Shown one piece after another: positions 23,571 through 31,469 of a stretch of DNA of 34,834 bases. How positions within the stretch are numbered: position 1 is the first letter of the stretch; the number at the start of each line of letters is the position of its first letter. The stretch lies in the NCBI GenBank assembly GCA_012517875.1, contig JAAYUB010000122.1, positions 1 through 34,834 of the forward strand. The letters are read 5' to 3'. The stretch comes from Acidobacteriota bacterium. GTDB taxonomy: Bacteria > Acidobacteriota > JAAYUB01. Made by a program: the position numbers and the translations under genes. The notes below the pieces were generated by a model. The model saw only the letters and a program-made list of their open reading frames with translations. It was not told the origin of the DNA and did not search any database.

Positions 23571-24890
23571 TCATTCCACCGCTTTCAGGATATCCAAGAT
23601 GATCACCACGCCCATCAACGCAGCCAGCATCAGAAATCCGATCTGGACTGCCCGCTCCTTAAGACGGAGGGGCAGGTCGCGGCGCAGGATCATCTCGATC
23701 AGCAGGATGAAAATCATGCCGCCATCCAGGAGCGGTATGGGCAGGAGGTTGACCACCGCCAGGTTGACGCTGATCAGTGCGATGAAACTGAAGACGACCG
23801 TGAGCTTCAAGGTCTTCACCGCCTCGCCGGAGGCTTCGGCGATGCCCAGAGGGCCGGACAGCTGGCGCATGGACAGCCGCCCGCTGACCACCTTGCCCAG
23901 GACCCGGTATGTCATCACCACGAAATTATAGTTGTCCTGCAGCGACCTGCGGAGCGATTCAAGCAGGCCGTAACGCTCCTCCAGGCGGTCGATGACGATG
24001 GTGAAGCCCAACACCCCGCGACGGGGCTCGTCTTTGGAAAGCGCCGGCCGGCCGGCCAACGTGACCAGATCCTGACCGCGCTTCACCGACAGAGACACCT
24101 CGCGGTCCACACTGCGCTGGATGAGGCGGGAAATGTCCATGTACCCTCTGGCGGTGTACTGTCCGTCGGTGGCCTCGAGGATCTCGTCACCCGGCCGCAG
24201 GCCGATCCGTTGAGCGGGAAATCCATCGGCCACCGAGGCGATGCGGGTGGGGATCATGGGCAGAATGCCTGTGATTTCCGACGGATCCTGAAGCGTCTCG
24301 GCCAGGACGATCGAGGTGCTCCGAGTCTGTCCGTCACGCTGGTAACGCAGCGGCACGGTCTGCTTGGAAAAAGTGATGGCCAGCAACTGGAAATCGGCCC
24401 AATCCCTGACCGGGCGTTCGCCCAACGCGATGATCCGGTCGCCCACGGCCAGTCCGGCCGCCTGGGCGGGGGACCCGTCCACAATATGACCCGCCACCGC
24501 GTCGTCGTGATAGAAAGTCGGCAACTCGATGCCCACCATGTAATTGATGGCCACCAAAGTGACCGCCAGGATGATGTTCATCGCAGGACCGGCCAGCATG
24601 ACCATGATCCGCTGGTAACGTGGCCGGGCAAGGAATTCGTTTGGATCGCCCGACAACTCCTCGCCGAAGTACTCGCCGGCCATCTTCACGTATCCGCCCA
24701 GGGGGATCAAGCTGATGCGGTAATCCACCCCGCCGCGGCTGAATCCACAGAGCCGCTTGCCGAAACCGAGCGAGAACACTTCGACCCGGATGCCCAACAG
24801 TCGGGCCACGATGAAGTGACCCAGCTCGTGCATGAAAATCATGAGCCCCAGGATCAGGATGAAGGAGACGGCGTTGATCAAGTAATCCAT
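23571..24890 (-). CDS. rseP: Site-2 protease RseP (M50 intramembrane metalloprotease)
   Basis: RseP cuts anti-sigma factors or signal peptides inside the membrane during envelope stress signalling. The 439-residue protein has the zinc motif HELGH (21-25) in the first helix, two PDZ-like segments (about 125-200 and 205-290; PAQAAGLAVGDRIIALG and PAQRIGLRPGDEILEATDG), and the LLPIPLLDGG motif (about 382-391) with the third metal ligand in the C-terminal helices. GxxxN/PxG elements around GPLGIAEA are also seen. It lies between dxr and ispG, a common gene order; the partner anti-sigma factor is not in the window. Confidence 0.95.
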   Translation of the reverse strand: MDYLINAVSFILILGLMIFMHELGHFIVARLLGIRVEVFSLGFGKRLCGFSRGGVDYRISLIPLGGYVKMAGEYFGEELSGDPNEFLARPRYQRIMVMLAGPAMNIILAVTLVAINYMVGIELPTFYHDDAVAGHIVDGSPAQAAGLAVGDRIIALGERPVRDWADFQLLAITFSKQTVPLRYQRDGQTRSTSIVLAETLQDPSEITGILPMIPTRIASVADGFPAQRIGLRPGDEILEATDGQYTARGYMDISRLIQRSVDREVSLSVKRGQDLVTLAGRPALSKDEPRRGVLGFTIVIDRLEERYGLLESLRRSLQDNYNFVVMTYRVLGKVVSGRLSMRQLSGPLGIAEASGEAVKTLKLTVVFSFIALISVNLAVVNLLPIPLLDGGMIFILLIEMILRRDLPLRLKERAVQIGFLMLAALMGVVIILDILKAVE

Positions 24891-24901
24891 TAATATCCAA
24901 C

Positions 24902-26098
24902 CTAAGCGGAATGGTGGGACCGGATCATCTGCCGCGCGACGGCCCGGGCCTGCCGGTCCACCTCGATGACCTGGTCGATGTCGTTCAGGGGCGAGCGGGC
25001 CAACGTCGCCATGGTGTGACGGATGACCTTGGGAATATCCGTGAACGCGATCTGATGGTGCAGGAACGCTTCGACGGCGATCTCGTTGGCGCCGCTGAGC
25101 ACCGCCGGCAGGCTGCCGCCCGCTCGCAGCGCGTCATAAGCCAGCGCGAGGCACGGGAACTTGTCCGGCTCCGGCTCATGGAATTCCAGCGGTGAAGCGG
25201 CCAGTAGATCGAGTTCGGCATCGCCGCAGGCCGTGCGTTCGGGAAAATTCAGGGCGTAGCGGATCGGCAGCTTCATGTCGGTCCGACCCATCTGGGCCAG
25301 GATCGAGCCGTCTACGAACTCCACCAGCGAATGAATCGTCGACTGCGGGTGGATCACCACCCGGATGGCGTCAGGCGGCAGGCCGAAGAGCCAGTGCGCC
25401 TCGATGACCTCGAGGCCCTTGTTCATCATGGTGGCGGAGTCAATGGTGATCTTGGGCCCCATCCGCCAGGTCGGATGCCGAAGCGCCACATCCGGCGTGA
25501 TGGCCGCAAAATCCTCCACTGGTGTCCGGAAAAACGGGCCGCCGGAAGCTGTCAGCCAGATTCGTTTGGCGTAGCGGATCTGGTCGCCCTGCAGGCACTG
25601 GAAGATCGCGTTGTGCTCGCTGTCGACGGGCAGCAAACGGACGTGCTGCGCCCGGGCGGCGGTGATCATGAGTTCGCCGGCGGCCACCAGGGTTTCCTTG
25701 TTGGCCAAGGCGATGTCCTTGCCGGCCATGATGGCGCGGTAGGTCGGCATCAGGCCGGATACGCCCACCATGGCCGCAACAACCAGTGCGGTGTCCGGTG
25801 CGGTTGCGACGACGACGGCGCCTTCTGTGCCCGTCAGGATCTCGGGCAGCGGAACACCGGCCGCGGTGCGTTCCCTGAGAGCGGCGGCCAGTAACGCCCC
25901 GGCGCTCTCGTCCTGAACGGAAACACGCCGCGGCCGAAATTCCAAGATCTGGTCGGCCAGGCTCTTCGTATTGCGTCCGGCGGACAGACCGGTGACAAAA
26001 AACCGGTCGGGTTGGGCGCGCAAGACGTCCAGCGTGCTCCGGCCGATGGAACCGGTGGATCCGAGGATGGCGATGCCTTTCTTATCCGAGTGTGACAT
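24902..26098 (-). CDS. dxr: 1-deoxy-D-xylulose 5-phosphate reductoisomerase
   Basis: Dxr rearranges and reduces DXP to MEP with NADPH, the committed step of the DXP isoprenoid pathway. The 398-residue length is normal. The NADPH-binding GSTGSIG is at 13-19; metal and substrate residues D159-S160-E161 sit in LLPVDSEHNAIFQ; the flexible loop ASGGPF follows; NKGLEVIEAHWLFG (226-239) supplies the second acidic ligand; and the HPQSTIHSLVEF segment is present. The ATG at 26098 overlaps the 3' end of cdsA by 17 bases. Downstream rseP starts 11 bases after its stop. Confidence 0.97.
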   Translation of the reverse strand: MSHSDKKGIAILGSTGSIGRSTLDVLRAQPDRFFVTGLSAGRNTKSLADQILEFRPRRVSVQDESAGALLAAALRERTAAGVPLPEILTGTEGAVVVATAPDTALVVAAMVGVSGLMPTYRAIMAGKDIALANKETLVAAGELMITAARAQHVRLLPVDSEHNAIFQCLQGDQIRYAKRIWLTASGGPFFRTPVEDFAAITPDVALRHPTWRMGPKITIDSATMMNKGLEVIEAHWLFGLPPDAIRVVIHPQSTIHSLVEFVDGSILAQMGRTDMKLPIRYALNFPERTACGDAELDLLAASPLEFHEPEPDKFPCLALAYDALRAGGSLPAVLSGANEIAVEAFLHHQIAFTDIPKVIRHTMATLARSPLNDIDQVIEVDRQARAVARQMIRSHHSA

Positions 26099-26915
26099 AA
26101 CCGGATGCGATGCACCATTGCACGGCGTAGTAGAAGGGCGGCGCCGTGAAAATCAACGAATCCAGGCGGTCCAGCACGCCACCGTGCCCTGGAATGATCT
26201 GCGAAGAATCCTTGACTCCCGCCGCGCGTTTGAATTGGGATTCGAGCAGATCACCCACCTGGCCCCACGCTCCGACGGCACCACCCAGCAGCAGCAGCGG
26301 CCAGAGCGACTGAGACGGCGGTAGCCACCACCAGGCAGCCAAACCGACCCCCGCGCTTCCGAGCACTCCGCCGATGGCGCCCTCAATGGTCTTTTTCGGG
26401 CTGATCCGCGGTGCCAGCGGGTGGCGGCCCAGCCAGGTTCCAATGAAATAGGCAAAGGTGTCGCCCACCCATTGAATCAGCAAGAACGCCATGAGCATGC
26501 CGGCGCCGCAGGCGGGGTCAATCCTGAACCGTATGTCCACGACGAAAGAGAAAAGCACGAACAGGTACAGAAATCCGGCACTCGGCCACACCAGCCGGCT
26601 GACGATCTCCTCGTTCCGCTTGCTGGACCAAACAGCCAGGCCGCCCGCGATCAAGAAAAAGGTTACGACACCGGCCACGCGATGATCGGTGAACAACGGA
26701 TGGACCACGGCGAATCCGCAGAAACCGGCCGCAGCCATCGTTGGCCAGAAGCCGGGCGATCGATCCAATCGACCGTTCCGCAACAGCAGGAACTCGCCGA
26801 AGGCGATGAGGCAAATGAGCGTGACGGCCGCGCTGAAGACGATGGGCGGCGCGAAGAACCCGGCGGCGATGACCAGGGGAATCAGGACGAGTGCGGAGAG
26901 GATGCGCGTGATCAT
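26082..26915 (-). CDS. cdsA: Phosphatidate cytidylyltransferase (CDP-diacylglycerol synthase)
   Basis: CdsA makes CDP-diacylglycerol from CTP and phosphatidate, the precursor of bacterial phospholipids. The protein has about eight membrane helices and the signature SQFKRAAGVKDSSQ-IIPGHGGVLDRLDS near its C-terminus. A DTFAYFIGTWLGRH-P-x-x-x-x-SPKKTIEG segment forms the preceding conserved loop. The start at ATG 26915 (277 residues, MITRILSALVLIPL) lies 4 bases after uppS; a TTG nine codons upstream would overlap uppS and is less likely. It sits in the common uppS-cdsA-dxr order, linking lipid-carrier and phospholipid synthesis. Confidence 0.95.
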   Translation of the reverse strand: MITRILSALVLIPLVIAAGFFAPPIVFSAAVTLICLIAFGEFLLLRNGRLDRSPGFWPTMAAAGFCGFAVVHPLFTDHRVAGVVTFFLIAGGLAVWSSKRNEEIVSRLVWPSAGFLYLFVLFSFVVDIRFRIDPACGAGMLMAFLLIQWVGDTFAYFIGTWLGRHPLAPRISPKKTIEGAIGGVLGSAGVGLAAWWWLPPSQSLWPLLLLGGAVGAWGQVGDLLESQFKRAAGVKDSSQIIPGHGGVLDRLDSLIFTAPPFYYAVQWCIASGYVTLG

Positions 26916-26919
26916 GAAA

Positions 26920-27711
26920 CTAGGACGATGTTTCGCCGGCAAGCCCGCCGAATCGGCGCTCGCGCTTTTGGAAGTCCAGCACCGCCTCCAGGAAATGGCG
27001 CTGGCGGAAATCCGGCCAGAGGGTGGGGGTAATGTAAAACTCGGTGTAGGCGATTTGCCAGAGGAGGAAGTTGCTCAGCCGATACTCACCGCTGGTCCGG
27101 ATCAGCAGATCCGGATCCGGAAGTTCATCGGTGTAGAGGTTTCGAGCGATATGCTCGACATCGATGGCCTCGGGAGACAGGGTGCCGGCTTGGACCTGCC
27201 GGGCGATGGCGCGGACCGCGTCTATCAGTTCGGTTCGACCGCCGTAGTTCAGGGCCAGGCTGAGTTGCAGCCCGCGATTGTTCGCCGTCCGGGCCGCCGT
27301 CTCACGGAGCAGATGCCGAACCGGGCCTTCCATCTCGTCCAATCGCCCAATCGCCCGCAGGCGGATGTCGTGTTTCAGGAGCGTGCCCAATTCGGTTCTC
27401 AGGTAATGCTTGAGCAGGCGCATGAGCTGCTGCACTTCCGTTTTGGGGCGCTTCCAGTTCTCTACGGAAAACGCGTAGAGGGTCAGATAACGAATGCCCA
27501 GTCGAGCGGCGGTCTCGATGACTTGCTTGACGGAGTCCGTGCCGGCCTTGTGGCCTTCGATGCGGGGCAGGTTGCGAGCATTGGCCCAGCGGCCGTTGCC
27601 GTCCATGATGATCGCCACATGGACCGGCAAACTGTTCGCATCGATGCGCTGCAGCAGCTGCGCTTCGGCAGAATCCGGTTCCATGACGCCTTCGAATGAT
27701 TTCCAAAGCAT
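26920..27711 (-). CDS. uppS: Undecaprenyl diphosphate synthase (cis-prenyltransferase)
   Basis: UppS condenses farnesyl diphosphate with eight isopentenyl diphosphates to C55-PP, the carrier lipid for peptidoglycan and other glycans. The catalytic Asp37 lies in IIMDGNGRWA (34-43); YAFSVENWKRP and the C-terminal RTSGEYRLSNFLLWQ and AYTEFY segments (about 205-226) are conserved. The frame from ATG 27711 gives 263 residues; an in-frame ATG at 27684 with AAGG just upstream may be the real start. It is followed at 4 bases by cdsA and preceded by the S41 protease gene at 35 bases. Confidence 0.96.
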   Translation of the reverse strand: MLWKSFEGVMEPDSAEAQLLQRIDANSLPVHVAIIMDGNGRWANARNLPRIEGHKAGTDSVKQVIETAARLGIRYLTLYAFSVENWKRPKTEVQQLMRLLKHYLRTELGTLLKHDIRLRAIGRLDEMEGPVRHLLRETAARTANNRGLQLSLALNYGGRTELIDAVRAIARQVQAGTLSPEAIDVEHIARNLYTDELPDPDLLIRTSGEYRLSNFLLWQIAYTEFYITPTLWPDFRQRHFLEAVLDFQKRERRFGGLAGETSS

Positions 27712-27746
27712 GTTGTATCCGGTTGGTGGGCCGGGGGAGCCGGAGT

Positions 27747-29000
27747 TCAGGCCGCCACCGGCTCGGCCGTTTCTCCCTGCTTGAGGACCTCGAGCGCTTT
27801 TTCCAGCTGTTTGGCGTACACGGTGTCGATGTACTTTCGGTAGAGTGGGTAGGCTTCCTGTCCCGTGGCCATCTCGTAGTCGATGTAGAGCGACACCGCG
27901 AAATCCGCGGGCGGCGATTTGATACCGGGCTTGACTCCCGCCAGGTTGGCTTTCGTGTTCATGATGGGTCGGCCGGCGGGCGTGATATACCGAATGTGGG
28001 TGATGTAAAGCGCCGAGCCATCAGCCAGGTCGATGAATTTTTGTTCGGATGCGGTGCCGTTGGTTTTCTGTCCCACGAGGGTGCCGCGCGCGTTGTCCTG
28101 GATCGCGGCGGCCAGCACCTCGGCCGGTCCGCTGGTAAAGCCGTTGGCCAGTACCACCAGGGGTCCGCGGAAGAGGGTGTCGTCTTTCGTCGCGGTGATC
28201 AACGTCTCCTCGACCGAATTGCCGCGCCGCCGGGTGATCACGCCTTCGTCCAGCAGCATGTCGGCAATGCGCAGGGCGGGTTCGTAGCAGCCGCCGGAGC
28301 AATCGCGCACATCCAACACCAACTGCTTGACATCGCTGCTGATCAGCGTGTTGAGCGCCCGCTGGAAATCATCCGCGGCCGCCGGATGCAAATCCACCAG
28401 ACGGATGTAGCCAGTTCCGGCTTCCAAAATGCGCGTTTCGGGCTGCGGCGGCTGGATCACATCCAGCCGGACGACCAGTTCGTGAAGTTCCTCCTCACGG
28501 CCGCGGACGACGCCCAGTTTGACAGTCTGGCCCGCGTCGCCCCGAAGCATCGCCAGAGTGACGGGGTAACTCTTCTCGCTGACTCCCTGGCCATCGATCT
28601 CTTCGATGATGTCGCCGGGGAACAGGCCGGCTTTTTCCGCGGGTGAGCCGGGCAACACCTGGAGAATCCGATAGTAACCGGCTCGGGCGGAGAGCACGAT
28701 GCCCAGTCCGCCTTTCTTTTCCTGGCTGGCGCGTACAAAGCTCAGCTCGTCGGGATTGAGGTAAGTTGAGAATGAGTCCACGCCGCCGGCCAGGCCTTTC
28801 AAGGCATTCTCCGTCAGCGGTTTCATCTGTGGTTTCTCGACATATTCGTCTTGAATCTTCTTCAAGACGTCGTTGAATAGGGAGATGTTCTGGTACGTTT
28901 CGTCCTTGGCCACCACGCGGCCGAGGAAGCCGCCGACCACGACATAGACAACCACCACGGCGGAGAGTATCAGCACCATCAATTTGCCACGCTCGATCAT
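27747..29000 (-). CDS. S41-family carboxyl-terminal processing protease-like protein, atypical active site
   Basis: The 417-residue protein has an N-terminal membrane anchor (8-29), the DSFSTYLNPDEL motif (75-86) found before the PDZ in this family, a PDZ domain (about 95-165), and an S41 catalytic domain. S41 proteases trim C-termini of envelope proteins with a Ser/Lys dyad. The nucleophile is probably Ser290 in NGFTSGPAE. The usual Lys in the TFGKG motif aligns with Thr316 in GQKTNGTASEQ, so the dyad looks incomplete unless a nearby Lys (312 or 321) substitutes. A promoter at 29027-29055 and GGGAGG before the ATG support the start. It is divergent to ruvX and upstream of uppS. Confidence 0.88.
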   Translation of the reverse strand: MIERGKLMVLILSAVVVVYVVVGGFLGRVVAKDETYQNISLFNDVLKKIQDEYVEKPQMKPLTENALKGLAGGVDSFSTYLNPDELSFVRASQEKKGGLGIVLSARAGYYRILQVLPGSPAEKAGLFPGDIIEEIDGQGVSEKSYPVTLAMLRGDAGQTVKLGVVRGREEELHELVVRLDVIQPPQPETRILEAGTGYIRLVDLHPAAADDFQRALNTLISSDVKQLVLDVRDCSGGCYEPALRIADMLLDEGVITRRRGNSVEETLITATKDDTLFRGPLVVLANGFTSGPAEVLAAAIQDNARGTLVGQKTNGTASEQKFIDLADGSALYITHIRYITPAGRPIMNTKANLAGVKPGIKSPPADFAVSLYIDYEMATGQEAYPLYRKYIDTVYAKQLEKALEVLKQGETAEPVAA

Positions 29001-29026
29001 GAAACCTCCCGGGTTCTGGCGCAGGA

Positions 29027-29055
29027 ATTATACTAGAAGCTGTTGATAGATAAAA
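29027..29055 (-). promoter_or_regulatory. Promoter of the S41 protease-uppS block
   Basis: On the minus strand TATAAT (29027-29032) is a perfect -10; the -35 at 17 bp (TTTTAT, 29050-29055) is weak. The leader is about 20 bases and holds GGGAGG. It is back to back with the ruvX promoter. Confidence 0.5.
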
Positions 29056-29061
29056 GGGAAT

Positions 29062-29089
29062 TTGTCGGGCGCACCGGGCCATGTATAAT
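29062..29089 (+). promoter_or_regulatory. Promoter of ruvX-mltG
   Basis: TTGTCG (29062-29067), 16 bp, TATAAT (29084-29089). Transcription would start near 29096, leaving about 20 bases before the GTG of ruvX with GGAGG at 29106-29110. Confidence 0.6.
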
Positions 29090-29115
29090 GGCTTGCCGGA
29101 GGATTGGAGGACGGT

Positions 29116-29541
29116 GTGAGATACCTGGCTCTAGATGTGGGTGACAAAACCATCGGGTTGGCGGCTTCCGATCCCACCGGGTGCCTGGCCCGCCCCGTCG
29201 GCACCCTGAAGCGAACGGATGCGGATTCGGATTTCGCCGCACTCCGGTGCACCGCCGACGATTTGGAGGCCGAAACCATCGTCGTCGGCTACCCCGTCCG
29301 GATAGACGGACAGGCCGGAGAAGCCAGCCGCCGGATGGACCGGTTCGCCCGGCGCCTCCGCGGCCGTCTGGACCGGCCGGTGCTGGGTGTCGACGAGCGC
29401 TATTCATCGCTCGAAGCTGCTGAATGGCTCGCCGGCCGGACATCCCGAAAACAGAGGTTCGACGAGCACGCTCTGGCTGCGGCGATGATTCTGCGACGAT
29501 TCCTCGAGGAGGGGGATGCCGTTGTCATGGCGCGGTGGTAA
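29116..29541 (+). CDS. ruvX: Putative pre-16S rRNA nuclease RuvX (YqgF)
   Basis: RuvX/YqgF is an RNase H-fold nuclease linked to 16S rRNA 5' processing. The GTG at 29116 is chosen because GGAGG ends 5 bases before it and the protein then starts RYLALDVGDKTIGLAASDPT, the family start with the first metal-binding Asp. A TTG four codons earlier lacks a ribosome site. Other motifs are ETIVVGYPVRIDGQ (VVGLP-like), the DERYSS segment, and the C-terminal DEHALAAAMIL, which carries the last acidic ligands. Its 3' end overlaps mltG by 26 bases, as in many genomes where yqgF precedes mltG. Confidence 0.93.
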   Translation: MRYLALDVGDKTIGLAASDPTGCLARPVGTLKRTDADSDFAALRCTADDLEAETIVVGYPVRIDGQAGEASRRMDRFARRLRGRLDRPVLGVDERYSSLEAAEWLAGRTSRKQRFDEHALAAAMILRRFLEEGDAVVMARW

Positions 29542-30556
29542 CAGACTGTTAGTGTTGACTGCCCTGGCGATCGGCATCACCGCGGCTCTGTGGCTCATCA
29601 GCGAGGTGCGCACAGGGTATACCTTCCTGTTTCAGACCCCGTATCAGGGATATCTGGCAAAAGCGGCGATGGTCCGACTGGATCCCGGCATTAGCGCCGA
29701 GTCTGCAGCGACCCGGCTGGAAGCGGCCGGAGTCATCGCCAGCGCCCGGGTCTTTATCCGATACCTGAACTGGCAGGAATGGACGCATCGGGTGCAAGCG
29801 GGGACCTACCGATTTGAGCGTCCGATGACGCTGCCCGATGTGGCCCGACAGGTGGTGCGAGGTGAGGTGTCGCGCAACACGGTGACCCTGCCTGAGGGGT
29901 GGACGGCGTCGCGCATGTTCCGGGAGTTGGAGGCGGCCGGGATCGGCCGGTACGGCGTCTATCGGCAGTTGTGGGCGGATCCCCGACGGGTGGCCGATAT
30001 CGCGCCCGAAGCGACGACGCTCGAGGGATATCTCTTTCCCGATACATACGAGGTGCCCGCAGGCGTGTCGGAGGATGCGATGACGGGGATCATGGTGAGG
30101 CGCTTTCGGCACGTTGCGCTTCCGCTGATCCAGGCACGCAGCGCCCGAAACCGCCGGACTGTTCACCAACTGGTGACGCTCGCCTCACTGGTCGAAAAGG
30201 AAGCCGGATCGCCCGACGAGCAGCCGCTCGTGGCGTCGGTTTTCGCCAACCGGCTGGATTTGGGGATGCGCCTCCAGTGCGATCCCACCGTGATCTATGC
30301 CGAATGGCTAGCCGAAGGCGAGTGGGACGGCGAGATCAATCGGAGCGACCTGTCCCGCCTGTCACCGTACAACACCTACCTGAACAGCGGACTGCCCCCG
30401 GGCCCCATCGCCAATCCAGGACGGGGTGCCATTCTGGCGGCGGTTGAGCCCACCCCAAGCCGATACCTCTATTTCGTATCGATGAACAACGGGCGGCACC
30501 TCTTCTCCGACAACTTGCGCGAGCACAACCGGGCGGTCCATAAATACCAGCGCTAA
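29516..30556 (+). CDS. mltG: Endolytic murein transglycosylase MltG
   Basis: MltG is an inner-membrane lytic transglycosylase that cuts nascent peptidoglycan strands and sets glycan length. The 346-residue protein has a membrane anchor (about 10-29), a LysM-like region (about 50-125), and the YceG catalytic domain. The catalytic Glu is E227 in ASLVEKEAG; LEGYLFPDTYEV, LQCDPTVIYA and YNTYLNSGLPPGPIANPGR motifs follow, and the end EHNRAVHKYQ is typical. The ATG at 29516 has GAGGAG directly upstream within ruvX. Convergent with the CDP-alcohol phosphatidyltransferase gene, 80 bases away, with no clear terminator seen between. Confidence 0.95.
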   Translation: MPLSWRGGNRLLVLTALAIGITAALWLISEVRTGYTFLFQTPYQGYLAKAAMVRLDPGISAESAATRLEAAGVIASARVFIRYLNWQEWTHRVQAGTYRFERPMTLPDVARQVVRGEVSRNTVTLPEGWTASRMFRELEAAGIGRYGVYRQLWADPRRVADIAPEATTLEGYLFPDTYEVPAGVSEDAMTGIMVRRFRHVALPLIQARSARNRRTVHQLVTLASLVEKEAGSPDEQPLVASVFANRLDLGMRLQCDPTVIYAEWLAEGEWDGEINRSDLSRLSPYNTYLNSGLPPGPIANPGRGAILAAVEPTPSRYLYFVSMNNGRHLFSDNLREHNRAVHKYQR

Positions 30557-30636
30557 ACCGGCTGAGCCCCGCCGCGACAGACGCAGCGGTCTTGAAGATG
30601 GTGTGTCAGAGGGCAGGGCGGCGATGTCCGGCTCGA

Positions 30637-31296
30637 TCAGCACTCGATGGGATGCTTCGGCTCGTCAGTGTTCTCGGCTTGGAATGACGGGGTGATGGGC
30701 ATCAGAATGTTCACCTTGGACAGCTCCATCCAGGTGAAGATGATGCGGCTGATGACCGTCCAGTTGGACAGCACGGCGATCACCCACAGCACGTGCTCCA
30801 CGCGGTAGAACCAGGTGCCCAGGATCAGCAGCACCACGCGCTCCGGGCGTTCCAGAAATCCCACCTTGCACTTATCGATCAGACTTTCGGCGCGGGCGCG
30901 GGTGTAACTGGTCATCATGGAGCCCATGATGCAGATCCCCACCAGCACCACGTAGGTCATGCGCGGCATCTTGCCGAAGTAGATGATCAGGCCCAGGTAG
31001 AGTACGATGTCGGAGTAACGGTCGATGACGCTGTCGAAGAACGCGCCGAATCTCGTTGCCGTGCCGGTCAAGCGGGCCACCGCGCCGTCCAGCATGTCCA
31101 TGGCGCCGGCAATGAAGATGATGGTGCCGGCGATGCCGAACTGGCCTTTGGCGAGGTAAAAAGCGGCCACGATATTGATTACAAAACCCAGCAGGGTGAT
31201 CAGATTGGGATTGACCTTGATTCGACCGAGAGCGGATGTGAGTTTGGTCAGCAGGAATTGCCCGCCGGCGCCGATGGTTCGCGTGAATGAAAGCAT
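30637..31296 (-). CDS. CDP-alcohol phosphatidyltransferase
   Basis: This 219-residue membrane enzyme transfers a phosphatidyl or similar group from a CDP-alcohol to an alcohol acceptor. The family motif is complete: D67-x2-D70-G71-x2-A74-R75, then G84 and D88-x3-D92. TRFGAFFDSVIDRYSD resembles phosphatidylinositol-phosphate synthases more than PgsA or PssA, so an inositol-phosphate-type acceptor is possible but unproven. About six transmembrane helices are predicted. The start at ATG 31296 is fixed by GAGGA 7 bases upstream; the longer frame begins in the promoter region. It is divergent to the kinase-like gene, with its own promoter at 31317-31345. Confidence 0.9.
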   Translation of the reverse strand: MLSFTRTIGAGGQFLLTKLTSALGRIKVNPNLITLLGFVINIVAAFYLAKGQFGIAGTIIFIAGAMDMLDGAVARLTGTATRFGAFFDSVIDRYSDIVLYLGLIIYFGKMPRMTYVVLVGICIMGSMMTSYTRARAESLIDKCKVGFLERPERVVLLILGTWFYRVEHVLWVIAVLSNWTVISRIIFTWMELSKVNILMPITPSFQAENTDEPKHPIEC

Positions 31297-31316
31297 CGTG
31301 TCCTCGACAAGTGGCC

Positions 31317-31345
31317 AACATACTGGAATTACAGATGAATTGCAA
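31317..31345 (-). promoter_or_regulatory. Promoter of the CDP-alcohol phosphatidyltransferase gene
   Basis: On the minus strand TTGCAA (31340-31345), 17 bp, TATGTT (31317-31322). Transcription would start near 31310, a short leader with GAGGA. An inverted repeat TGCCGC-6-GCGGCA (31357-31374) lies between this and the divergent promoter. Confidence 0.5.
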
Positions 31346-31397
31346 CATGAAAGTTGTGCCGCACGAGGGCGGCATCTCAATGAAGGGTCATTTGGAT

Positions 31398-31426
31398 TTG
31401 ACAGGTCCGCCGGACGGTGGGATAAT
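31398..31426 (+). promoter_or_regulatory. Promoter of the kinase-like protein-MBL-xerD operon
   Basis: TTGACA (31398-31403), 17 bp, GATAAT (31421-31426), a near-consensus promoter. It sets transcription near 31433, which excludes any start codon of the following gene upstream of that base. Confidence 0.75.
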
Positions 31427-31469
31427 CCAGAAACTGTTGAATATCAACATGCTAACTTGCGGAGTCGGC

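Noticed and set aside
22500-24900. Long open frames on the plus strand opposite ispG and rseP (and similar across the window)
   Set aside because: They are antisense shadows in GC-rich DNA: low-complexity His/Gln/Asp-rich or Arg/Ser-rich translations, no ribosome sites, opposite known genes.
31287-31469. Upstream in-frame extension of the kinase-like protein
   Set aside because: It covers the promoter and precedes the predicted transcript start; ATG 31470 has a GGAG site.
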